Source of the DNA: Sphingomonas albertensis
GTDB taxonomy: Bacteria > Pseudomonadota > Alphaproteobacteria > Sphingomonadales > Sphingomonadaceae
DNA length: 39,892 nt
NCBI RefSeq assembly: GCF_014358075.1
Contig: NZ_JACONT010000039.1
Location: 1 to 39,892 of the forward strand
Direction: 5' to 3'
Below the pieces are notes generated by a model, which saw only the letters and a program-made list of their open reading frames with translations, was not told where the DNA came from and ran no database searches. Each line of letters starts with the position of its first letter. Positions within the stretch are counted from its first letter, which is position 1. Positions 12,516 to 19,598 of this stretch are shown piece by piece. The position numbers were made by a program, and so were the translations under genes.

Positions 12516-12543
12516 TTGGCACGCGTGACCGCTTCGCTATAGC
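12516..12543 (+). promoter_or_regulatory. candidate sigma-70 promoter of manC
   Basis: TTGGCA (12516-12521), a 16-base spacer and TATAGC (12538-12543). A start near 12550 leaves only the ribosome site GGAGG (12556-12560) before ATG 12565. The adjacent TGGCAC resembles a sigma-54 -24 box, but the GC of a -12 box is at the wrong spacing (11 instead of 10), so a housekeeping promoter is preferred. Confidence 0.45.
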
Positions 12544-12564
12544 TCGGCGCCACCTGGAGGATTC

Positions 12565-13638
12565 ATGACCGCACGTAAGATCGTTCCCGTTATTCTGTCA
12601 GGCGGCTCCGGCACTCGCCTTTGGCCGATGTCCCGGCCCGAGATGCCCAAGCAGATGCTGGCGCTGACGGCGAACGAGACGATGCTCCAGTTGACCGCGG
12701 GTCGCGCGCAGGGCGAACGCTATGCTGCGCCGATCGTTGTCGCCAATGCGCGCCACGCCGATCTGGTCGAGCAGCAGCTCGCCGACGCGGGCGCGACGCC
12801 GCAGGCACTGATCCTCGAGCCGGCCGGTCGCAATACCGCGCCCGCCATCGCACTGGCCGCCATCGCCGCGGGCGGCGGCGGCGACGCCTTGCTTGTCATG
12901 CCGTCCGACCATGTCATCGGCGACGTCGCCGCGTTCCATGCAGCGATCGAGGCGGCGATGCCGCTGGTCGCACAAGGCTGGCTCGTCACTTTCGGGATTG
13001 CGCCGGACTCGCCCGAGACCGGCTATGGCTGGATTCAGATCGGTGACGAGCTGAAACCAGGCGTCAACCGGGTCGCGCGGTTCGTCGAGAAGCCGCCGCT
13101 CGACAAGGCGCAGTCGATGCTGGCCAGCGGCGACCATGCCTGGAACGGCGGCATCTTCCTGTTCCTCGCCGACGCCTATCTCGAGGCGCTGGCGCAGTTC
13201 GATCCAGGCATCCTGACGGCCACCCAGGAAGCGATGGACAAGGCGCGGACCGAGGGCACGCGGATCTATCCCGACGCGGTCGCCTTCGCCGCCTCGCCCG
13301 ACGATTCGATCGATTACGCGGTCATGGAAAAGGCCGACCGGGTCGCGGTGGTGCCGGTCGACATGGGCTGGAACGACGTCGGCAGCTGGGATGCGCTCCA
13401 CGCGATCAGCGACACCGACAGCGACGGCAACGCGCATCGCAGCCAAGGCGACGGTGCCGTGCTCGCGATCGATACCAGAAACTGCTTCGTCCGCAGCGAC
13501 GGCGTCCGCGTTTCGCTGGTCGGGGTCGAGGATCTGATCGTGGTTGCCAGCGGCAACGACGTGTTGATCATGCCGCGCGGCCGCAGCCAGGAGGTCAAGA
13601 AGCTGATCGAAGCGATGAAGGCCACGTCGGCCGGCTGA
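12565..13638 (+). CDS. manC: mannose-1-phosphate guanylyltransferase (GDP-mannose synthesis)
   Basis: 357 residues, the length of the single-function enzyme without a phosphomannose isomerase domain. The nucleotide-binding loop is GGSGTRLWPMSRPEMPKQ at about 13-30, followed by EPAGRNTAPAIALAA, MPSDHVI, ETGYGWIQ, FVEKPP, WNGGIFLF and the VPVDMGWNDVGSWDAL motif. It makes GDP-mannose from mannose-1-phosphate and GTP in the cytoplasm, feeding polysaccharide synthesis. A strong GGAGG ribosome site lies 4 bases before ATG 12565. Its place beside the sugar transferase and PrsKR block supports a role in the same exopolysaccharide. Confidence 0.95.
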   Translation: MTARKIVPVILSGGSGTRLWPMSRPEMPKQMLALTANETMLQLTAGRAQGERYAAPIVVANARHADLVEQQLADAGATPQALILEPAGRNTAPAIALAAIAAGGGGDALLVMPSDHVIGDVAAFHAAIEAAMPLVAQGWLVTFGIAPDSPETGYGWIQIGDELKPGVNRVARFVEKPPLDKAQSMLASGDHAWNGGIFLFLADAYLEALAQFDPGILTATQEAMDKARTEGTRIYPDAVAFAASPDDSIDYAVMEKADRVAVVPVDMGWNDVGSWDALHAISDTDSDGNAHRSQGDGAVLAIDTRNCFVRSDGVRVSLVGVEDLIVVASGNDVLIMPRGRSQEVKKLIEAMKATSAG

Positions 13639-13704
13639 CGGCCAAGCTTAATTGGTTCGAGCGTGTCCGAGATGCGACCCGAGCCAGCGGGCCCAAGCCA
13701 GCGA

Positions 13705-13890
13705 CTAACGTTCCTTCCGGGTCTTGGGGACCTGCGATAGACGCGTGAGCAGCGTCGGAATGTCATCCGTGATCATCGTGTCTGTCGGCGTTTGCCACGA
13801 CGATCGCAGCGCTTCGCCGACGATGTGCAATCGCGTGTCTGACGCACGCCTGGGTGTCTCGTCGTGCACGGGAAAGCCTTGGTTACGCAT
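13705..13890 (-). CDS. NepR-like small protein (putative anti-sigma factor), orphan
   Basis: 61 residues from ATG 13890; an in-frame GTG at 13869 with AAGG 7 bases ahead would give 54 residues and is equally possible. After a polar N-terminus comes IVGEALRSSW, a loop, then DDIPTLLTRLSQ. The spacing of Gly25, Trp32, Leu47-Leu48 and Leu51 follows the two-helix NepR pattern as I remember it (I-G-x-x-L-R-x-x-Y ... LL-x-x-L), but the usual EPVPD loop is replaced by TMITDD. Codons are G/C-rich in third position. An EcfG-type promoter (13946-13970) sits about 50 bases upstream, as expected of general-stress genes. No PhyR or EcfG gene is nearby. The alternative is an unrelated small stress protein. 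Confidence 0.55.
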   Translation of the reverse strand: MRNQGFPVHDETPRRASDTRLHIVGEALRSSWQTPTDTMITDDIPTLLTRLSQVPKTRKER

Positions 13891-13945
13891 AAGAGCCCAG
13901 CGCGTCCGTCGGGGGGGGCGATGACGCCGCCGGGCTCTCCCATCA

Positions 13946-13970
13946 AACCTATGATCACCGAACCGGTTCC
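13946..13970 (-). promoter_or_regulatory. EcfG-type promoter of the NepR-like gene
   Basis: On the minus strand GGAAC (13970-13966), a 16-base spacer and GGTT (13949-13946), one base from the GGAAC-N16/17-CGTT consensus. The transcript would start near 13938, leaving a leader of about 50 bases to ATG 13890. The GGAAC is part of the palindrome AACCGGTT, but no matching -10 element exists on the plus strand, so it should act only leftward. Confidence 0.6.
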
Positions 13971-14076
13971 GCTGCGCGCGCGGTAAATTTGGTCGCGAAA
14001 AATCGTATCCGTTCGCCTCTGGTCGTATGGATGCGCCATGGCCTAGAAAGACCAACAGTTTACGGGAGAGTTCATC

Positions 14077-15891
14077 ATGGATCGTCGCCAGTTCCTCGCA
14101 TCGGGGAGCGTCGCCGCGCTTGCCACTACCGTGTTGCCGTCCAGCGTGTTCGCGCAGTCGACCAGCGACACCGCGCTCAATGCGGAGTTCGAGCGGATCT
14201 TCCAGAAGAGCGTCGCGCGGTCGCCCGAGCTGGCGACCTCGCTCGGCCTCGACAAGGGCCCGCTCGCCGGCCTCAAGAGCCAGCTCTCGCCGCGGACGCC
14301 CGAAAAGCGCGCACGCGACGTTGCCGAGACCAAGGCGTCGATCGCGAGCCTTGCGCGCTATGACGGCGCTGGCCTGTCGCCGGCCGCCAAGCTGAACCTC
14401 GAAGTGGTGCGCTATTCGCTGAACACGCAGATCGCCGCGCCCGAGAAATTCGGCATGGACAGCCCGATCCGCCCCTACCGGATCTTCCAGCAGGGCGGCG
14501 CCTATTTCCAGGTGCCCGATTTCCTCAACACCGCACACACGATCAACGCGATGCCCGACGCAGAGGCGTATCTGTCGCGGCTCGACCAGTTCGGCACGGT
14601 ACTCGACCAGGAAAGCGCGATGCAGCAGGCGGAGGCCGCGCGTGGCCTGCTCGCGCCCGCTTGGTCGCTCGACCTGACGCTGGGCCAAATGCGGAAGCTG
14701 CGCGGTCAGCCGGCGGCGACGTCGAGCATCGTCCAGTCGCTGGTCAAGCGCGCCGCGGCCAAGGGCATCGGCGGCGACTGGCAGGCGCGTGCGTCGAAGA
14801 TCGTCGACGACAAGGTCTATCCTGCCCTCGACCGCCAGATCGCGCTGATGGAACGCCTCAAGCCGACCACCAAGCCCGGCGACGGGATCTGGCGCGTGCC
14901 GAACGGCGACGCGATCTACGCGATGGCGCTCAACCAGGCGACGACGACGACCTTGAGCCCCGACGAGGTCCACCGCATCGGCCTGGCGCAGGTCGCGGAG
15001 ATCACCGCGCAGCTCGACACGATCCTCAAGTCGCAAGGGTTCACGACCGGCACCGTCGGCGAGCGGCTGGCCAAGCTGAACGTCATGCCCGATCAGCTCT
15101 ACGCCAATACTGCCGCGGGTCGCACCGAGCTGATCGCGGGGCTGAACGACAGCGTGAAAGCGATGTACGCCAAGCTGCCCCAGGCCTTCTCGGAGGTGCC
15201 GACGCAGCCGCTCGAAATCCGTGCGGTGCCGGTGGAGATCCAGGACGGCGCCTCGAACGGCTATTACAACCGCGCCTCGCTCGATGGCAGCCGCCCGGCG
15301 ATCTACTTCGTCAATCTGAAGGACGTCGGCGACTGGCCGAAATACACGCTGCCGTCGCTCACCTATCACGAGGGCGTACCCGGGCATCACCTGCAGATCA
15401 GCCTCGCGCAGGAATCGAAGGATATCCCGACGTTGCGGAAGATCGGCTTCTTCTCGGCCTATTCGGAAGGCTGGGCGCTGTACGCCGAGCAGTTGGCGGA
15501 CGAACTCGGCGCCTATGCCTCGCCGCTGGAACGCGCGGGCTATCTCCAGTCTTTCCTGTTCCGCGCGACGCGCCTGGTGGTCGATACGGGTATCCACGCC
15601 AAGCAGTGGAGCCGCGAGAAGGCGACCGACTACATGGTCGCGACGACCGGCTTTGCACGGCCGCGGACGCAGCGCGAGGTGGAGCGATACTGCACGCAGG
15701 CCGGGCAGGCCTGCAGCTACAAGGTCGGGCACATGGCGTGGACGCGGGCTCGGGTGAAGGCGAAGGCGGCGCTCGGCGACCGGTTCGACCTGAAGCAGTT
15801 CCACGACATCCTCAAGGAGGGCGCGATGCCGCTGACGATCCTGGAACGCCGCGTCGATGAGCGGATCGCGGCGATCCGGGCGCGGGGGTAA
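14077..15891 (+). CDS. DUF885-family protein, Tat-exported putative hydrolase
   Basis: 604 residues. The N-terminus MDRRQFLASGSVAALA is a twin-arginine signal (RRxFL) with a likely cleavage after VFA, so the protein is exported folded, perhaps with a metal. The family hallmark YHEGVPGHHLQ is at residues 430-440 (His431-Glu432 and His437-His438), reminiscent of a metallopeptidase active site. Also seen are SYSEGWALYAEQLADELG and a C-terminal RxxxRxKAKAALGDRFDLKQFHD segment, both usual in DUF885. Family members are annotated as putative carboxypeptidase-like enzymes; substrate unknown. GGGAGAG lies 6 bases before ATG 14077. The sialidase-fold gene starts 6 bases after its stop, indicating an operon. 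Confidence 0.9.
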   Translation: MDRRQFLASGSVAALATTVLPSSVFAQSTSDTALNAEFERIFQKSVARSPELATSLGLDKGPLAGLKSQLSPRTPEKRARDVAETKASIASLARYDGAGLSPAAKLNLEVVRYSLNTQIAAPEKFGMDSPIRPYRIFQQGGAYFQVPDFLNTAHTINAMPDAEAYLSRLDQFGTVLDQESAMQQAEAARGLLAPAWSLDLTLGQMRKLRGQPAATSSIVQSLVKRAAAKGIGGDWQARASKIVDDKVYPALDRQIALMERLKPTTKPGDGIWRVPNGDAIYAMALNQATTTTLSPDEVHRIGLAQVAEITAQLDTILKSQGFTTGTVGERLAKLNVMPDQLYANTAAGRTELIAGLNDSVKAMYAKLPQAFSEVPTQPLEIRAVPVEIQDGASNGYYNRASLDGSRPAIYFVNLKDVGDWPKYTLPSLTYHEGVPGHHLQISLAQESKDIPTLRKIGFFSAYSEGWALYAEQLADELGAYASPLERAGYLQSFLFRATRLVVDTGIHAKQWSREKATDYMVATTGFARPRTQREVERYCTQAGQACSYKVGHMAWTRARVKAKAALGDRFDLKQFHDILKEGAMPLTILERRVDERIAAIRARG

Positions 15892-15897
15892 ATCGGC

Positions 15898-16980
15898 GTG
15901 AAGGCGGCGATCATCGGGCTGGCAATGATGCTGTCGGGGGCGGGCACCCCCGGCAATGCCCCCCGGCCATCCTCGGCGGCTGCCATCCTGAAGGCCGAAC
16001 TGATCGACGCGCACGCGCCCTATCCGCAGGCGCACGCGTCGACGATCGTGCAACTCACCGACGGCACCTTAATGGCGGCCTGGTTCGCCGGATCGGGCGA
16101 AGGCAATGCCGACGTCCGGATCTGGACGTCGCGTAGCAGCGGCGGGGACGGCGGATGGAGTGCGCCCGAACCGGTGGCGGCGGGCATCGGCGCTGACGGC
16201 CGCCGCCTTCCGACATGGAACCCGGTTCTGTTCCAGCCCGCTCCCGGTGACCTGCGCCTGTTCTACAAGGTCGGACCGAACCCGCGCGACTGGTGGGGGA
16301 TGATGATCCGCTCGACCGATAACGGCCGTAGCTGGGGCAAGCCGGAGCGCCTGCCCGACGGCGTTCTGGGGCCGATCAAGAACAAGCCCGTCGTCCTGCG
16401 CGACGGCAGCTGGCTATCGCCGTCGAGCCGCGAGGAGGGCACCCCGGAGGCCAATCGCTGGTCGCTCCGCATGGAACTGAGCACCGATCGCGGCGCGCAT
16501 TGGACGGTCGAGCCGCCGATCCCCTCGCCGATGCATATCGAGGCGATCCAGCCCAGCGTGCTCTCCTATCCCGATGGCCGGCTCGAACTGATCGCCCGCA
16601 CGCGCCAGGGTGCGCTGGCGATGAGCTGGTCTAAGGATACCGGCCGAACCTGGTCGCGGCTGGCTGCGATCGATCTTCCCAACCCCAATGCCGGGACCGA
16701 TGCGGTGACGCTGCGCGATGGGCGACAGTTGATCGTCTACAATCACAGCGGTCACTGGCCCGACCGTCCCGGCGACGGGCCGCGCTGGCCGCTCAATCTC
16801 GCGCTGTCCGACGATGGCGTGCGCTGGCATCCGGTGCTGACGCTGGAGAGCAAGCCGCTACCCGACGGCTATGCCTATCCCGCGGTGATCCAGACGCGCG
16901 ACGGGCTGGTCCGGATCACCTACACCTATGACCGCAAACACATCAAATACGTCGTAGTCGACCCGCGCCGCCTGCGCTGA
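15898..16980 (+). CDS. sialidase-fold (BNR-repeat) exported protein
   Basis: 360 residues from GTG 15898, 6 bases after the DUF885 stop. A short hydrophobic N-terminus (AAIIGLAMMLSGAGTPG) is a probable signal peptide. Four Asp-box motifs mark beta-propeller blades: STDNGRSW (about 139-146), STDRGAHW, SKDTGRTW and SDDGVRW. It most resembles the predicted-neuraminidase group (COG4692/BNR_2), for example ASTIVQLTDGTLMAAWFAGSGEG and the closing YAYPAVIQTRDGLVRITYTYDR. Members need not act on sialic acid; other glycoside substrates or lyase activity are possible. It probably works outside the cytoplasm on the same material as its operon partner (inference). Confidence 0.85.
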   Translation: MKAAIIGLAMMLSGAGTPGNAPRPSSAAAILKAELIDAHAPYPQAHASTIVQLTDGTLMAAWFAGSGEGNADVRIWTSRSSGGDGGWSAPEPVAAGIGADGRRLPTWNPVLFQPAPGDLRLFYKVGPNPRDWWGMMIRSTDNGRSWGKPERLPDGVLGPIKNKPVVLRDGSWLSPSSREEGTPEANRWSLRMELSTDRGAHWTVEPPIPSPMHIEAIQPSVLSYPDGRLELIARTRQGALAMSWSKDTGRTWSRLAAIDLPNPNAGTDAVTLRDGRQLIVYNHSGHWPDRPGDGPRWPLNLALSDDGVRWHPVLTLESKPLPDGYAYPAVIQTRDGLVRITYTYDRKHIKYVVVDPRRLR

Positions 16981-17045
16981 TCCGGACTGAAAGCGACGTC
17001 CAGGACGTCTCAAGGTTAAGCTTTGGACGCGTGTCTCACCACGGG

Positions 17046-17146
17046 CTCCGTCACCCCGGACTGGTTCCGGGGTTCACCGTTCCGCGAACCAAAATCTCTC
17101 GATCGTGCGGGACCGTGGATGCCGGAACGAGCCCGGCATGACGGAG
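17046..17146. repeat. REP/REPIN-type palindromic element
   Basis: Outer arms CTCCGTCA (17046-17053) and TGACGGAG (17139-17146) enclose two hairpins: CCCCGGA/TCCGGGG (17054-17072, 5-base loop) and ATGCCGG/CCGGCAT (about 17119-17139). This two-hairpin, inverted layout is that of REPINs mobilised by RAYT transposases. The TCACCCCGGACTGGTTCCGGGG type of sequence is familiar from sphingomonad intergenic regions. It lies between convergent genes and may also stop transcription from both sides. Confidence 0.7.
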
Positions 17147-17219
17147 GAAAAGAGCTGACCTGGCGTCTAAAACCGAATGGCGACACCCCCAACTTGAACG
17201 GGATAACCCCCGAACCAGC

Positions 17220-19523
17220 CTAGCGTCCCTTCACGTCGAGCGTCTGCGCGGCCACGCGGACCGTTGCGGTCTGGACGATGTCCGCCGCGGAGGTGGCGAG
17301 CATCACCTTGTAGTCGCCGCCCGCGATCTTCCAGCCGCCGCTGGCGACGTCGAACGTCGCGAGCAGGCGCGGGTCGATCGTGACCGATACCGTCTGGCTC
17401 TTGCCCGGGGCGAGATCGACCTTGCGGAACGCGCCGAGCCGCTTGGGAGCTTCCCAGCCCGCGCCCGACACATAGACCTGCGCGACCGCCTTGCCCTGTA
17501 CCGCGCCGGTGTTCTGGACGGTGAAGTCGGCCTTGATGCCCTTGCCCGCAGGCGCCGCGGTCAGGCCGGTCATCGCGAAATTGGTGTAGGATAGCCCGTA
17601 GCCGAACGGGAACAGCGGCTTGGCGCCGGTCTTGTCGAACCATTTATAGCCGACCGCGGCCCCCTCGATGTCGTAATTCCCCATCGGATGCGCATCGCGG
17701 TCAAGCTTCGGATCGCCCTCCAGCTTGGGCCGCGGGGTCTGTGCCAGCGACGCGGGGAAGGTCGCGGGGAGATGCCCCGACGGATTGACCTCGCCGGTCA
17801 GCACGCGCGCGATCGCCTCGCCGCCCGCCGTGCCCGGATACCACGTCTCCAGTACCGCACCGACCTTGCCCAGCCACGGCATCACGACCGGACCGCCGGT
17901 TTCGAGCACGACCACGGTCTTCTTGTTCGCCCCCGCGACCGCGTTGATCAGCGCGTTCTGGTTGTCGGGCAGGTTCAGATCGGGGACGTCGAACGACTCG
18001 CCGGTCCACTGCTCGCCGAACACCACGACCACGTCCGCCGTACGCGCCGCCGCAGCGGCCGCCTTCACGTCCTTGCCGTCGAGATACGTAACTGTCGCAC
18101 CGGTCCGCGCCTGCAATGCCTTCATCGGCGACGACGCGTGATACGTCTTGGGCCCCGGGAAGCCGCTCGGAAACTCGTCGGGCACGATCAAGCCGTTGGT
18201 CGGCGCGTTGTGCGAATAGACCTGGCTAGAGCCGCCGCCCGACAGCACGCCGACGTCGGCATGCGCGCCGATCAGCAGGATCGACTTCGCGGTCTTGGCG
18301 ATCGGCAACAATCCCGCGCTGTTCTTGAGAAGGACGATGCCCTCCTCCGCATCCGCGCGCGTCACCGCGGCATGCGCGGCATAGTCGATCTTGGTCGCCT
18401 GATCGCCGCCCACGACCGTATCGAACGCGCCAACCGAGACCATGCCCCACAGCACGCGCCGCGCCATGTCCGTCGCACGCGCTTCGCTGACATGGCCGTT
18501 GTTGACCGCCTCGCGCAGCGCATCGGCGAAATACGCCGAGCGATCGAATGCCCAGCCGGACTGCTGGTCGAGCCCGGCATTGGCCGCCTCGCTGGTCGAG
18601 TGCACCGCGCCCCAGTCGGACATGACATAGCCCTTGAAGCCCCAGTCGCGCTTCAGGACTTTGTTGAGCAACCAGTCGTTCTCGCACGCATAATGGCCGT
18701 TCACGCGGTTGTACGCGCACATCACCGAGCCGGGCTGCCCGACTTCGTTGGCGATCTCGAACGCGAGCAGATCGGACTGACGCGCGGCCTGTTCGCCGAT
18801 CCGGTGATCCATCGTGAAGCGGTTCGTCTCCTGCCCGTTGAACGCGTAATGCTTCATCGTCGAGACGACGTGCTGCGACTGGATGCCCTTGATCTCGTGC
18901 CCGGTGATGATCCCGGCAAGCAGCGGATCCTCGCCGCCATATTCGAAATTGCGGCCGTTGCGCGGTTCGCGCGTCAGGTTCATCCCGCCCGCGAGCTGCA
19001 CGTTGAAGCCCGACAGAAACGCCTCCCGGCCAATCATCGCGCCACCGGCCTGCGCCAGTTCCGGGTTCCAGGTCGACGCGGTCGCGATCCCCGACGGCAG
19101 AGAGGTGCGCAGGCGAGGCGTCGGCCCGCGCTGGCTGGCGACGCCGACGCCGGCATCGGTCTGCCACTGGTTGGGAATGCCGAGCCGCGGGATGCCGGGG
19201 ACGATCCCGGCGGACGCGGGCAGGCCGTCCTTGGGATAGACCCAGTTCTTGACAGACGTCTTCAGCCAGTCGGCATTGGTCGCGAAATAGCCGAAGGTGA
19301 GTTGCAGCTTCTCGTCGAGCGTCATCTCCTTGAGCAGCAGGTCGACGCGCGCATCGGCACTCAGCGCGGTGTTCATCCAAGGCCGCACCTTGGGAGCCTC
19401 GGTCCGCGCCGCCGCTGCACCGGGCGCGTTGTTGGTCGTCTGCGCGACGGCCGGCGCGGCGATCGCCAGCACCGATCCCGCGAGCAGACGGACGAACAGG
19501 GCGCGGGAACGGAATGCGGTCAT
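17220..19523 (-). CDS. bglX: periplasmic GH3 beta-glucosidase
   Basis: 767 residues, the BglX length. A signal peptide (LFVRLLAGSVLAIAAPAVAQ) ends near residue 28. The GH3 N-terminal barrel has the substrate-binding motif STMKHYAFNGQE and the nucleophile Asp303 in GYVMSDWGAVHS. The GH3 C-terminal domain includes EEGIVLLKNSAGLLPI and VVVFGEQWTGESFD, and a fibronectin III-like domain closes the protein (FPFGYGLSYTNF onward). It removes terminal beta-glucosyl units from oligosaccharides in the periplasm. It follows the 5-oxoprolinase gene by 75 bases on the same strand and could share its transcript, although its function differs from the amino-acid genes upstream. Confidence 0.94.
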   Translation of the reverse strand: MTAFRSRALFVRLLAGSVLAIAAPAVAQTTNNAPGAAAARTEAPKVRPWMNTALSADARVDLLLKEMTLDEKLQLTFGYFATNADWLKTSVKNWVYPKDGLPASAGIVPGIPRLGIPNQWQTDAGVGVASQRGPTPRLRTSLPSGIATASTWNPELAQAGGAMIGREAFLSGFNVQLAGGMNLTREPRNGRNFEYGGEDPLLAGIITGHEIKGIQSQHVVSTMKHYAFNGQETNRFTMDHRIGEQAARQSDLLAFEIANEVGQPGSVMCAYNRVNGHYACENDWLLNKVLKRDWGFKGYVMSDWGAVHSTSEAANAGLDQQSGWAFDRSAYFADALREAVNNGHVSEARATDMARRVLWGMVSVGAFDTVVGGDQATKIDYAAHAAVTRADAEEGIVLLKNSAGLLPIAKTAKSILLIGAHADVGVLSGGGSSQVYSHNAPTNGLIVPDEFPSGFPGPKTYHASSPMKALQARTGATVTYLDGKDVKAAAAAARTADVVVVFGEQWTGESFDVPDLNLPDNQNALINAVAGANKKTVVVLETGGPVVMPWLGKVGAVLETWYPGTAGGEAIARVLTGEVNPSGHLPATFPASLAQTPRPKLEGDPKLDRDAHPMGNYDIEGAAVGYKWFDKTGAKPLFPFGYGLSYTNFAMTGLTAAPAGKGIKADFTVQNTGAVQGKAVAQVYVSGAGWEAPKRLGAFRKVDLAPGKSQTVSVTIDPRLLATFDVASGGWKIAGGDYKVMLATSAADIVQTATVRVAAQTLDVKGR

Positions 19524-19598
19524 GGGCTCACTTTCAGGCTGATCGAATGCGCGCCGTGTGTGCCGCGTTCGTCGCGGTATCGCAACCGGCCGTCGCGG

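Noticed and set aside
12518..12532. TGGCAC before manC as a sigma-54 promoter
   Set aside because: The GC of a -12 element is 11 bases after GG instead of the required 10, and TTGC is absent.
13629..13643. GGCCG/CGGCC hairpin over the manC stop as a terminator
   Set aside because: Only five base pairs and no T tract follow it.
13724..13924. 66-residue plus-strand frame in the manC-DUF885 gap
   Set aside because: No ribosome site and no protein-like pattern; it is antisense to the better supported NepR-like gene.
13891..16053. Minus-strand open frame of 782 residues ending in the NepR-like gene
   Set aside because: Its upstream part is the antisense shadow of the DUF885 gene, Arg/Ala/Gly-rich without domain patterns; only the last 61 residues (from ATG 13890) are protein-like.
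17167..17220. Barrel-like end GYPVQVGGVAIRF directly after bglX in another frame
   Set aside because: Only about 17 residues lie outside bglX; too short to support a gene remnant, though the ending resembles an outer-membrane strand.
17023..17223. 66-residue plus-strand frame after the sialidase-fold gene
   Set aside because: It reads through the palindromic repeat at 17046-17146; its apparent protein is repeat translation.
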